Origin: Thraustochytrium sp. TN22
Taxonomy: Eukaryota > Sar > Bigyra > Thraustochytrida > Thraustochytriidae
Direction of reading: 5' to 3'
Assembly: GCA_013306675.1 (NCBI GenBank)
Contig: JABLUY010000067.1
Span: forward strand, 1-64,000
DNA length: 64,000 nucleotides
Shown here: positions 39,601-48,873 of the stretch, one piece after another
Position numbering within the stretch: the first letter of the stretch is position 1
Layout: the number at the start of each line of letters is the position of its first letter
Notes under the pieces: model-generated
Databases searched by the model: none
The model's input: the letters and a program-made list of their open reading frames with translations, nothing else
Told to the model about the DNA's origin: nothing
Made by a program: the position numbers and the translations under genes

Positions 39601-39660
39601 AGACCAGACCAGAGTCGAGTCGAGTCGCCCCGCCCCGCCCCGCCCCGCGCCGCGCTCGCG
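39601..39660 (+). repeat. Period-5 composite array, 12 units
   Basis: AGACC, AGACC, AGAGT, CGAGT, CGAGT, then CGCCC four times, CGCGC, CGCGC, TCGCG: exactly 60 bp in register while the unit drifts. 668 bp upstream of the MAP3K ATG. Confidence 0.75.
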
Positions 39661-40327
39661 CGCCTTCCTCCTGCGCAGGCGGCGCTTCCTGCCGCGCCGC
39701 GCCGCGCCGCCGCGCCGCCGCGCCGCGCGCCGGCCGCCGTCCGCCAGGGGAGGAGGAGGCGACCCGACTCGGCGCGGCGAGGCGAGGCGAGGTGGGCGAG
39801 ACACGCCGCTGCTTTCTTTCCTTTGTCTCCTTTCCTTCTGGGCGGGCGGCGGCAGACCGGTAGCGCAGCGGCGCGGGCGGGCGCGAGCCGCGCGCGGCCG
39901 GCCGGGAAGGGCCGGCGCGGCGCGCGGCGCGCGGCGCGCGAGCGAGGCGAGCGAGGCCGGCGCCGCCGCGACGCCGCGCCGCGACGCCGCGCCGCGCGGC
40001 GGGCGCGCGAGCGCGCGGGGCGGGCGAGGCCGGCGGCGAGGCCGTTTGAGGCGCGGCCAGCCGGTGGGCGGCGAGCGCGAGCGGCGGGCGGGGAATCGAG
40101 CGCGCGGCGAGGAAGCGGCGCGCGGGCGTGGCGCACGGACGGACGGCGCGCGGGAGAGGCGCGAGCGGCGAGGAGGCGGCGCGAGCGGCGAGGAGGCGGC
40201 GCGAGCGGCGCGCGGGCATGGCGGCCGCGAGCGGCGCGCAGGCGCAGGCCGCGGCGAATGCGATGCTGGGGGGGGGCCCGCGGCGAGGGCTCAGGACGCG
40301 ACCGGCGGCACGCGCCCAGCAGCGCGC

Positions 40328-43273
40328 ATGCTGCGAACGCGCGCGAGCGCGGACGAGGCGAGCGAGGCGAGACGCGAAGCCGCGGCCGGCGAGGCGGAGA
40401 ACCGCGCGAGCGCGGGCAACGCGGGCGCAGGCCTGCCCGCGGCGCTGGCAAGGCCCAAGCGGCTCACGCGCGCGAGGACGGTGAGCGAAAACGTGCTCGG
40501 TCGGGGCGCCTCCGCCTCGGCAGCAGCCGCAGCAACAGCAGCAGCGGGAGCAGCGGCGCCCAGGACGAGCGCGCTGGGCGCCCCGGGCGGCAGACGCGGC
40601 AGACGCGACTCCGAGGAGTCCGAGGGCGCCTACAGCACCAACACCGGTAGCGCAGTGAGCGCGTCGCCCAACGTCGCCGGCATGGGTCCGCCGCAGCGGC
40701 CGCAACGTCTCGTGCGACAGGTCTCGGCGCCCGGGGCTATGGCGGTGGATTCCATGGGCAGCGACGCCATGGACCTCTCGTACGAGTCTCAGTCGCCTCG
40801 CTCGCCGACCGCGCTGCACGGCATCAACGCCATTGGCAGCATAAACGCGCTGCACTATCCGCCCTTGCTCAACGCGGACCAGATCCGCCCCTCGCAGCAC
40901 AGGCGCCTACCCAGCATGCCCAACATGCCCAGCACGACTGCTATGCCCAGCTCGCCGTCGCCCCGGGGCGCCGTGCTGCGGCGCCCGCGCATCCAATCGC
41001 GCCAGCCCGGCGACAGGAACAAGTCGCAGCCCGTGCTGCCCAAGTACGGGAATGCAACCCGGTCGCGGACGCGGTCCATCAGCGGCGCGCGCGCCGATGG
41101 CGTCGAAGACGATGTCTTTGTGGCCGGCGTTGCGTCTTCACCCTCGCCACCTTCTGGTCAGCACTACTTGCAGCACCAGGGGCAGCAGCAGCAGCAACAA
41201 CAACAACAACAGCAACAGCAACAGCAGCAACAACAACAACAACTGAACGTACGTCGGAAGCGCGTGGACCCGGTGCGCGTCCCGCGATACGATGGCCAGG
41301 TCGGCGTGCCAGACCACGAGGATTACCGCCTGGATCAGGCCACCTCTCCATACGGAGCCGGCTACGCACACTTGAGCTCGTCTTCTTCGCCGCGCACCAA
41401 TTATATCCACGGCAACCGCAGCATATCGCAACAACTGCCAAGGGCCTCTCGCGACTTTTCCGGCCACTCGCCGCGCAACAGCAACAACCCCTTCGCAACC
41501 GCCTCGGCGTTTCAGTCCAATGGTGGCAGCAGCAGCAGCAGCGGCGGCGGCAACAACAACATCAACAACAATGCGCGCCGCGGAGAATCCCCGAACGTGA
41601 TGAATCACACAACTGGCATGCAGCGCTGTAACACCGCGAGGGAATTGCCAGTCTATCGGACCGGGATGGCCGGCGCGGGCGCAAGCTCCGCGTCGAGAAG
41701 CAGCGCTGGCCTGGGCCGCTTAAAGGGCACGCTCTCCGCGTCACGGCCTCCGAACTCGCCAAACAGCGCCACCTCGCCTTCGCGCCGTGGCAGCACGCTG
41801 TCGGGAGGTGACTCGCACCACCAGAACCAGAATGCTTTGCAGCATCAGCACCACCAAGCACCACGGCAATTTGTTTACTTTCCAGTTCCATCGGAAGCGA
41901 ACTGCGAAACGCGCACATCCGAAGCAGGCTCGGAAGACTACTACGGCGAAGACGCCGTCGTGAACACGGCAGAGAGCGCGCTGGAATCCATCAGCTCGCA
42001 CGCGTCTGCTTCGTCGACGCGGTCTGCCAAGCGGCCCTCTCAGGCCAGTCGCGGGTCGTACAACGAGCCAGACTCAGCCAGCACCACCCTCGCCTCGCCC
42101 CCGACGCCATTGCAGTCTCATATTAGCCCCAAGCCGCCCGTAAGCAAGCCCTCCACCGAGCCCAGGCGCAAACCGCTGCGCAACTTTCGCAGCTCCTCCG
42201 GCAGCAGCGCGCGGGTCGCTCAAGGCGAGATGGGCGGCTCGGCCGAGTCCAGGCTCGTCGGCTCGCACACCTCACAGGGAAGCCACGGCAGAGACGCCGA
42301 GCACCAGACTCCGAGCAGTCCAAGCTCCGAGGCCGTGTCCGCCTCACCCGGCGCCTTCGGCGGCTCGCCAACCGGCAGCTCCTACGGCGGGGGCCTGGCC
42401 ACCACCGGCGAAGACGACGAGGTGGCGCCCAACTTCAAGTGGAGCCTGGGCAGCCGCCTCGGCAGCGGCACCTTTGGCGAGGTGTATACCGCGCTCAACC
42501 TCGAAACCGGCCAGCTCTTCGCCGTCAAGATCATCGGCAAGATGAAGGAAGCCACCAAGGAGGACGCGGCACGCATCCGCCACGAAATTGCCGTCATGAA
42601 GCCGCTGGACCATCCCAACATCGTCCGCTACCTCGGCAGTCAGATCGACAAGGAGACCGGCGCGCTGCAAATCTTCCTGCAGCTCGTCACCGGCGGCTCG
42701 CTCAAGAGCATTTATGAGAACCACGGCCCCCTCAGAGACAAGCTCCTGGCTCGCCTCACCGTACACATGCTGCGCGGCCTGCAATACCTTCACTCGCGCG
42801 GTATTGTTCACCGCGACATCAAGGCAGCCAACGTGCTCGTTACCGCCGAGGGCGTTGCCATGCTCGCCGACTTTGGCACCTCCAAGCAAATCGATCAAAT
42901 CAGCACTGCGGACCAGACGCTCTGCCAGGTTCGTGGCAGCGTGCCCTGGATGAGCCCCGAGGTTGTGCGCCAGGAGGGCGCAACCTCGGCCTCCGACATT
43001 TGGTCCTTTGGCTGCACAGTGCTCGAGTGTGTCATCGCGCGCGCGCCTTGGGGCTTCAAGGACCACGTCGCCGGCCTCTGGACGATCGGCAACACCACTG
43101 TGCCGCCTCCCTTTCCCGAACATATTCTCGGCAGTTTGTTACACGACTTTTTGCTGCGCTGCCTCGCCGTCAAACCTCAAGATCGCCCCTCGGCTGCCGC
43201 CCTGCTTATGCACCGCTTTCTCGCCGGCGCCGCTGCCATGTCCCCTGCCACCTCCCCCGGACTCATGGAGTGA
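40328..43273 (+). CDS. MAP3K-like (STE11/MEKK/ANP class) serine/threonine kinase
   Basis: 981 residues; M-L-R-T-R-A-S-A-D-E is the first in-frame ATG of a long open frame. The N-terminal 700 residues are disordered: Ala/Ser/Pro-rich, with a poly-Gln tract (41185-41241, mixed CAG/CAA) and Asn/Gly/Ser-rich patches. The C-terminal kinase (about 703-970) has L-G-S-G-T-F-G-E-V-Y, Lys in F-A-V-K-I-I-G-K, catalytic loop V-H-R-D-I-K-A-A-N-V-L-V (about 827-838), D-F-G-T-S-K and the MAP3K-type activation segment G-S-V-P-W-M-S-P-E-V. D-I-W-S-F-G-C-T-V-L-E follows. The H-R-D-I-K-x-x-N and GTPxWMxPE-like signatures place it in the STE11/MEKK class. The pathway it feeds is unknown. Confidence 0.9.
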   Translation: MLRTRASADEASEARREAAAGEAENRASAGNAGAGLPAALARPKRLTRARTVSENVLGRGASASAAAAATAAAGAAAPRTSALGAPGGRRGRRDSEESEGAYSTNTGSAVSASPNVAGMGPPQRPQRLVRQVSAPGAMAVDSMGSDAMDLSYESQSPRSPTALHGINAIGSINALHYPPLLNADQIRPSQHRRLPSMPNMPSTTAMPSSPSPRGAVLRRPRIQSRQPGDRNKSQPVLPKYGNATRSRTRSISGARADGVEDDVFVAGVASSPSPPSGQHYLQHQGQQQQQQQQQQQQQQQQQQQQLNVRRKRVDPVRVPRYDGQVGVPDHEDYRLDQATSPYGAGYAHLSSSSSPRTNYIHGNRSISQQLPRASRDFSGHSPRNSNNPFATASAFQSNGGSSSSSGGGNNNINNNARRGESPNVMNHTTGMQRCNTARELPVYRTGMAGAGASSASRSSAGLGRLKGTLSASRPPNSPNSATSPSRRGSTLSGGDSHHQNQNALQHQHHQAPRQFVYFPVPSEANCETRTSEAGSEDYYGEDAVVNTAESALESISSHASASSTRSAKRPSQASRGSYNEPDSASTTLASPPTPLQSHISPKPPVSKPSTEPRRKPLRNFRSSSGSSARVAQGEMGGSAESRLVGSHTSQGSHGRDAEHQTPSSPSSEAVSASPGAFGGSPTGSSYGGGLATTGEDDEVAPNFKWSLGSRLGSGTFGEVYTALNLETGQLFAVKIIGKMKEATKEDAARIRHEIAVMKPLDHPNIVRYLGSQIDKETGALQIFLQLVTGGSLKSIYENHGPLRDKLLARLTVHMLRGLQYLHSRGIVHRDIKAANVLVTAEGVAMLADFGTSKQIDQISTADQTLCQVRGSVPWMSPEVVRQEGATSASDIWSFGCTVLECVIARAPWGFKDHVAGLWTIGNTTVPPPFPEHILGSLLHDFLLRCLAVKPQDRPSAAALLMHRFLAGAAAMSPATSPGLME
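41185..41243 (+). repeat. Mixed CAG/CAA poly-glutamine tract
   Basis: About 20 Gln codons alternating irregularly between CAG and CAA inside the MAP3K disordered region. The mixing argues for selection on the amino acids over simple slippage. Confidence 0.85.
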
Positions 43274-44049
43274 AGATCTCTTGCGTGGGAGATCAGATCA
43301 GTCAATCAGTCAGTCAGTGGCGGCATGAGCAAGCCCCTTTTGCCCATCGACGCGGACACCACACCATACCTTCCTCTGTCAATTTTCGCAAAGCGAGACG
43401 ATCGTTTCCGTCACACCAAAACCGTAGTCTAAGTAGCACTAGCTAGCACCAGGAGACGAATCCTCGTTCCATGGAATCTTCATGCTTTCCATTTCTTCTT
43501 TGACCATGACGCTTCTGTGCGGGCTGGCTGTTTGCTGCTCGTCTGTGCTTGCCACTCATCATCACTGCCTGTGTCAGTAACATGATCTTCCCCCCCCCCT
43601 TCTTTCATTCGCCAGCCATGCCATAGCGGCATGGCCAGCCTGGGGCACGCAACAACCACGCAATTGCGACTCTGCTGCCCGTCCGGCCGCCCGTTGGTTG
43701 CATGACATGTGCAACTCGGCCTCTTTCTGAGCTGCTTGCCGTTGCTTGTCTCGCGTGTCTCTCGCGTCTCTCTCGCGGCTCGCCGCGGCTCGCCCGCGGC
43801 TCTCCTCTCGCGCCGTTCTTGCGTTCGCAAGTCTGGGCTTTCGCGAAAAAAACACTGGCAGCACGGTGCGGCGCTCCAACGAGCCGCGCGGCTGGAGCGG
43901 CGACGACCTTGGCGAGCTCGGGCAGTCGCGCATCGGGGCAGCCAGCGCTCCAAGCGGCGAGCGGCTCGTGCGCCTGCGTCGCCTCGACGAGCCAAGCCGT
44001 GCCGTGCCGTGCCGTGCCTTGCCTTGCGAGAAGAGAAGGCGGAGCCAAG
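43274..44049. other. Intergenic region upstream of the Hsp110-like gene
   Basis: 776 bp. Starts with TCAGTCAATCAGTCAGTCAG (43297-43316), contains a poly-C run near 43590, alternating CTCTCGCG words (about 43750-43815) and the period-5 array before the ATG at 44050. Confidence 0.5.
43991..44028 (+). repeat. Period-5 (GCCGT/GCCTT) array upstream of the Hsp110-like gene
   Basis: GCCAA, GCCGT four times, GCCTT twice, GCGAG; ends 21 bp before the ATG. Confidence 0.85.
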
Positions 44050-46371
44050 ATGGGCGAGGAGACCGTGCAGCAGGAGGTGCAGGAGCAGGAGCAGGCGGCC
44101 GTGAACGAAATGGCCGGCGAGGCGGCTTCGGAGGCGGCCCCGGAGGCACCGAGTGCGAGCACGGCGGCGGCGAGCGGCCCGGAGTCGGTGTGCGGCATTG
44201 ACCTGGGCTCGTTCGCAGCAACGGTGGCCAAGGTGTCGACCAAGTCGCTCAAGCCGGAGCTGCTGCGCAACGAGATGAGCAACGAGCGCACGCCGATGAC
44301 CATCACGTTCACGGAGACGGCGCGGTCGTTTGGCGAGGTGGCGGAGCAGCTCAAGGCGACCAAGCGGGACCGCACGGTGACGAACCTGGTGCGGCTGCTC
44401 GACCAGGCACATGGTGGGCCGGCCGTGGCGAGCGCGCCGCTGGTGGGCCGCGTTGAGGACGACCGCCTGGTGGTGGAGGCGGCCGGCAGTGAGCGGCGCT
44501 TGCGGCCTGAGGAGCTCCTGGGCATGGTCCTGCGGCGCCTGGCCCGCTACCGCGGCGTGGAGGAGCCCGCGCCGGAGGACCCGCACGAGGACGCCAAGGC
44601 GCCCACGCGGCCCGTGGCGGTCTGCGTGCCAGACTCCTTCTCGCAGGCGCACCGCCAGGCGGTGGCGGACGCCGCGCGCATCGGCGGCGTGGACCTGCGG
44701 CGCATTGTGGACCACACGGACGCCGCCATCATGGACTACGTGACGCGGCGCAGCGCCGAGGCGCTGAGCGAGGGCCTGAACGCCATCGTCAACGTTGGCC
44801 ATACGTACGCGAGCGCTGTGGTCTTCAAGTGCGACGGCAAGACCGTGACGAAGCTGGCGACGCAGTGCGAGGCGGACCTGGGCGGCGCGGCGGTGGACGA
44901 GATCCTCTTTCAGGCGCTCAACGAGGACTGCAAGGCGCGCAAGGGCGAGGGCGTGGCGCGCGGCAGCAAGGCTAGCGTGCGACTCATGACGCAGGTGCGC
45001 AAGCTCAAGGAGGCGCTCTCGGCGGCGCCCGAGGCGCGCGTGAGCTGCGAGGCGCTGGTCAACGATGAGGACGTCAGCTTCACCTTCTCGCAGCAGCAGC
45101 TTGTGGAGCTCTGCGAGCCTGTGCGCGAGCGCACGGAGGCGATGCTGCGCGCGCTTCTGGACCAGGTCCCGGAGGAGGCGCGTGGCGATCTTCGCGCCGT
45201 CGAGCTCATTGGCGGCGGCATGCGCATGCCGGTCGTCAAGGCTGCCATCCAGGCCGCATTTGGCGAGGACGTCTCGCTCTGCTACACGATGGACTCCACC
45301 GCCTCGGTGGTCATCGGCACGGCACTCTGCTGCGCGCAGGACTTTGAGCCCAAGGCGGGCGGCCTCATGCGCCCGGCCTTTGACTCGCTGGCGCGCGGTG
45401 TGCCCAGCGCCGAGACGGCGGCCGCGGACCCGGCCGCCGCAGAAAGCGCTCGCGTGGACGGCCCCTCGCTGATGAGCGAGGAGGAGCTCGCGGCCGCCGT
45501 GGAACTCGAGCACGAGCTCCTGCGCGCCGACGCTGCCGAGGCCGCGCTGCACGCGGCGCGCAACAAGCTTGAGTCCAGGGTGTTCGAGACTCGCGCGCTT
45601 GCGGACGGCCGTCCGGGCCGCGCGCATGGCGATCTGATCGACGCCGCGACCTGCACCACGGTGCTGGATGAATTCGAGAACTGGCTTTGGGATGCCTCGA
45701 CCACCGCAACGGTCGAGGACTACCAGGCCAAGCTAGGCGAGCTGGACGCCGCGCTCGAGGCGCCCTGCGGCGCCTATTTTGCCAAGGTGCGCGAGGAGCG
45801 CGAGAAGCGCGACCTCGAGCTGCAGGAGCAGGAGAAGCTGGCCGCCGCCGAGCTCGCCGCTAGCGGCGGCAAAGATGATCACGATCAGCGCAAGCTCAAG
45901 AAGCCCGAGCGCATGCGCAAGGTGCAGCTCAACAAGGACGAGGGCACGCAGCTCTTCAAGGACGGGAACTTCAGCCATGCCAAGGAGCGCTACCTGCACG
46001 CGCTCAAGCACGCCGACAAGTTCTTTGACCTCAGCCCCGCGGACGAGGAGGAGGTGCGCGGCATCAAGCTCTCGCTCTTTCTCAACGTCGCGCAGTGCGC
46101 ACTCAAGCTCGAGGAGTGGTCCGAGGCCATTCGCTCTGCCAAGGAGGCGCTCGAGCTCGACAACGACTCCACCAAGGCGCTCTTTCGCCTCGCCTGGGCT
46201 CAGGAGCGCACCAAGGACTTTGACGCCGCCAAGAAGAACCTCACTCGCGCCAGCAAGATCGCGCCGGAAGCCGAGCAGAAGCCCATCGCGGCGCTCCTGA
46301 ACCGCGTCAATATCCAGATCCAGCGCGAGGACGCCAAGCGCGCCCAAATGGCCAAGAAGATGTTTGGCTAG
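44050..46371 (+). CDS. Hsp110-like chaperone ATPase fused to a C-terminal TPR domain, without SBD-beta
   Basis: 773 residues. After a Glu/Gln-rich start, the actin-fold nucleotide-binding domain runs from G-I-D-L-G-S-F-A-A-T (about 48) to G-T-A-L-C-C-A-Q (about 423). It includes E-L-I-G-G-G-M-R-M-P-V-V-K and the Hsp110-type N-E-M-S-N-E-R-T-P. In Hsp110/Hsp70 a beta-sandwich substrate domain should follow; here only a 50-residue Ala/Glu linker separates the NBD from an Hsp110-type alpha-helical lid (about 477-593, A-R-N-K-L-E-S-R-V-F-E, L-D-E-F-E-N-W-L-W). A three-unit TPR (about 620-765; N-K-D-E-G-T-Q-L-F-K-D-G-N-F, T-K-A-L-F-R-L-A-W-A-Q) of the FKBP/cyclophilin-40 type ends the protein. Probably a nucleotide-exchange or Hsp90/Hsp70-docking factor with no client-binding site. 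Single open frame, so the fusion is not an assembly join within the ORF. Confidence 0.85.
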   Translation: MGEETVQQEVQEQEQAAVNEMAGEAASEAAPEAPSASTAAASGPESVCGIDLGSFAATVAKVSTKSLKPELLRNEMSNERTPMTITFTETARSFGEVAEQLKATKRDRTVTNLVRLLDQAHGGPAVASAPLVGRVEDDRLVVEAAGSERRLRPEELLGMVLRRLARYRGVEEPAPEDPHEDAKAPTRPVAVCVPDSFSQAHRQAVADAARIGGVDLRRIVDHTDAAIMDYVTRRSAEALSEGLNAIVNVGHTYASAVVFKCDGKTVTKLATQCEADLGGAAVDEILFQALNEDCKARKGEGVARGSKASVRLMTQVRKLKEALSAAPEARVSCEALVNDEDVSFTFSQQQLVELCEPVRERTEAMLRALLDQVPEEARGDLRAVELIGGGMRMPVVKAAIQAAFGEDVSLCYTMDSTASVVIGTALCCAQDFEPKAGGLMRPAFDSLARGVPSAETAAADPAAAESARVDGPSLMSEEELAAAVELEHELLRADAAEAALHAARNKLESRVFETRALADGRPGRAHGDLIDAATCTTVLDEFENWLWDASTTATVEDYQAKLGELDAALEAPCGAYFAKVREEREKRDLELQEQEKLAAAELAASGGKDDHDQRKLKKPERMRKVQLNKDEGTQLFKDGNFSHAKERYLHALKHADKFFDLSPADEEEVRGIKLSLFLNVAQCALKLEEWSEAIRSAKEALELDNDSTKALFRLAWAQERTKDFDAAKKNLTRASKIAPEAEQKPIAALLNRVNIQIQREDAKRAQMAKKMFG

Positions 46372-46674
46372 TGTGTGTTGGGCTGGGCGCAAAAGGCTAG
46401 CAGCCGGTCTGGGCGTTTGGAGGGTGTCTCCTTGGCCCGCCGGTAGTTTTCAGAACGTGGTATGGTAGAGTATAAGAGATGAGACCTTTTCTCCTCTTCT
46501 TTTTTCTCCCTTCTCCTTGTATCTTCTCCTTGTATCTTCTTCTTTCTCTTTCTCTTTCATCATCTTCATCATCGTCATCATCATCTTCATCTTCTTACTA
46601 CCACCAGACCTTGCTTAGCTCTTCCCAAGTCAGGCTTCGGTTCTGGACCGAGGCGGGCCTATGCCTGCACTGGA
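46372..46674. other. Convergent intergenic gap with a long pyrimidine tract
   Basis: 46483-46600 on the plus strand is almost purely T/C with TTC, ATC and TCA repeats. It lies between the two stop codons and may serve as a 3' processing or transcription-termination region for either gene. Confidence 0.55.
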
Positions 46675-48764
46675 TCAGGCAGTCTCCTCGGTAGACTCTT
46701 GCTGAGCAGCGGCAGCATCGGAGACAACCGACGACGTGACCTCGCCCTCACTGCCAGCCTGGTCGTCGAGACCGAGGTCACGAGCGATCATCTTTTGTGC
46801 GATAGCGTGGTAACCCGAGCGGTGTGCCTGGAATGCTTCGAGAGCCGCGGCCCTGCCCTTGGACCCAGCGTTGTAGAGCTCGCGATAAAGCGGGCGCACG
46901 AACTTCATGCGGCCCTGGTCAGTAAGGAAGCGCACGACCATGGCGTGGCTGCGGTCGTCGCCCGCCTTGAGGCAGAGCAGACACCAGCGGAAGAGCACCT
47001 CACTGTTGCGCGTGGACGAGAAGGCATACCAGTTGTCGACGGCGTCAATGAGCTCGCGCGTGAGCAGATCGGCGTCGGCATCCAAGAGCTGCTCCACGAA
47101 GGCGATGCGCTGATCGGCAGACCAGCTCGAGGTGTTCTTGGAGGCCCAGCTAGGCGCGGCGCGCTTGTCGAGCCAGTGCGCCGCGGCCTGCGCCACGGCG
47201 TCAATAAGGCTCGTGTCCAGGGGCGGCTCCCAGGGCGGCATGCCCGTGCCGTGCACCCAGGTGTCCCAGTCAATGCGCGCCAGCACGTCCTCCCCGGCGC
47301 CGCGCTGCGTGAAATACTCAAGAAAGAAGGTGCGAAAGTCCTCCCACGACAGCGTGCCGTACTGGAAGCGGAGCACGTAGGCGCGCAGGAAGCGCTCAAA
47401 GGCCTCGGGCCCGCCCACGAGGTCCTCCAGGTAAAGCAAAAACGCGGCGCCCTTCTCGTAGGGCACCATGGAGAAGGAGTCGTCCGGATCCGTGTCAGTA
47501 AGGTCGACGTGCAGCTTGGTGAACTCGTGGTCCGCACCAAAGTGCGCGATGGCGTCGCGCAGGCGGTTCCAGCCGGCCTTTTGCTTGAGCGACGCGACGC
47601 CGGACCCGTAGACCTTGCGGATGATGCGGCGCTCAATGAAGACGGTGAAGCCCTCGTTGAGCCAAAAGTCTTCCCAGGTCGCGTTCGTGACCAAGTTGCC
47701 GGACCACGAGTGCGCGATCTCGTGCGCGATAATGTTGCCCAGCGAGCGGTCGCCGGCCAGCAGCGTGGGCGTCACAAAGGTCAGCGTCGGGTTCTCCATG
47801 CCGCCGTACGGGAAGGAAGGCGGCAGCATGAGCAGGTCGTAGCGGCCCCACACGTACGGCCCGCAGATGGCCTCGGCCGCCGCGATAAAGCGCTCGGTGT
47901 CGGCGAACTCATAGGCGCCCAGGTCAACGACCGAGGGCTCGGCCCAGACGCGCGTGCGCGGGCCGATGTCGCGCGACTCCAGGTCGCCCACCGCGAGCGC
48001 CACCAGATACGACGGAATGGGTACCTCCTGACGGAAGCAGTAGACCTTGTGGTCGGCGCCCGGCGCGGTCGCGCCGGCCGTGCCGGCCTCTGCGACCGCG
48101 CTCGCGCTCATGAGCGCCACCAGCGGGTCCGGCACCACGATGCGCGCGTCATATGTGATCTTGACGGCCGGCGCGTCCTGGCAGGGCGCCATGGACCGGC
48201 AGTGGATCGGCTGGTTCTGCGTGAACAGGTACGGATGCACGCGGCCGGCCGTCTGCTCGGGCGGCAGCCACTGCACCGCCGAGCACGCCTCTCCCGGCGC
48301 CGTCTCGTACGCGACCTCCACGTGAACCTCGGCGCCGGCCTTGCGCGCCGACATGGGCAGACTCACGCGCAACGCCGTCCCAAACGCCGGGTGCCGCTCG
48401 CCGAACGAGTACTCTGCGGCTTGCGCGGTGCGCGTCGCGCCGTGCAGCACACGCACGCCCGTTACCGTGAGCGAGGCGCTGTCCAGCACCAGCTCGGCTG
48501 TCCCGTCGCGCCTCACTGTCGCGTGCAGCAGCGCCGTGCCCACCAGGACGCGCCTCTGGAAGTCCACCTCAAGTTGCAGCGACATGTGCTGCACGGCGCA
48601 CGCCTCGAAGTTTGCAAACGACGTCGGTTCGCGCACTTTACCGATCGGCACCCGCACCGGTCGCGGCATCGCGCCCTCCTGGCCCGGCGCCTGCAGCTGC
48701 GTCTGCGTCTGGGTCTGCTTCTGCGTCTGCGCAGCCTGCGTGTCATTCTGGGTGCCGCTTGTGC

Positions 48765-48795
<31 letters not shown>

Positions 48796-48873
48796 TCGCC
48801 GCAGCGCCAGCGCGGCCACGGCCGCGGCCGCCGCCACGGCCGCCGCTGCCGTCGCCACCGCCCACCCGCGCAT
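46675..48873 (-). CDS. LTA4H: Leukotriene A4 hydrolase-type M1 aminopeptidase with N-terminal membrane anchor
   Basis: Zinc aminopeptidase/epoxide hydrolase family. 732 residues. N-terminus: M-R-G-W-A-V-A-T followed by an Ala/Val helix (about 5-27) that looks like a signal anchor, then a poly-Gln run and a Gln/Thr linker to about residue 75. The M1 domain carries Y-G-G-M-E-N-P-T-L-T-F-V (about 358-369), H-E-I-A-H-S-W-S-G-N-L-V-T-N (about 387-400) and W-L-N-E-G-F-T, giving the complete HExxH...E zinc site. The C-terminal helical domain matches LTA4H/Aap1-type length, with F-S-S-T-R-N-S-E-V-L-F-R-W and G-R-M-K-F-V-R-P-L-Y-R. Human LTA4H is soluble, so the anchor and poly-Gln are departures. The leukotriene-forming activity itself is not demonstrated; aminopeptidase activity is the safer inference. 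Confidence 0.9.

Larger units (their letters stand above)
36907..40327. other. 3.4-kb gene-poor, GC-rich stretch with many short tandem repeats
   Basis: Holds a CCTG tetramer array (37126-37159), a GCGTC period-5 array (37256-37295), a CCGCTG run (about 37309-37340), CTGGCTGGCTGC-type repeats (about 39055-39100), a 60-bp period-5 array (39601-39660) and GCGCGGCGCG stretches to the MAP3K ATG. A 5' exon of the two-TM gene and 5' UTR/exons of the MAP3K probably lie inside. Long open frames here have Arg/Ala/Pro composition and no motifs. Confidence 0.5.

Noticed and set aside
38774-40900. 708-codon open frame on the minus strand opposite the MAP3K 5' region
   Set aside because: Arg/Ala/Pro composition throughout, no motifs, and partly antisense to the MAP3K coding sequence. 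Typical shadow frame of GC-rich DNA.
43480-45627. 715-codon minus-strand frame opposite the Hsp110-like gene
   Set aside because: Mirror of a GC3-biased gene (His/Arg/Leu/Val-rich), no domain, and the plus strand has unmistakable chaperone motifs.
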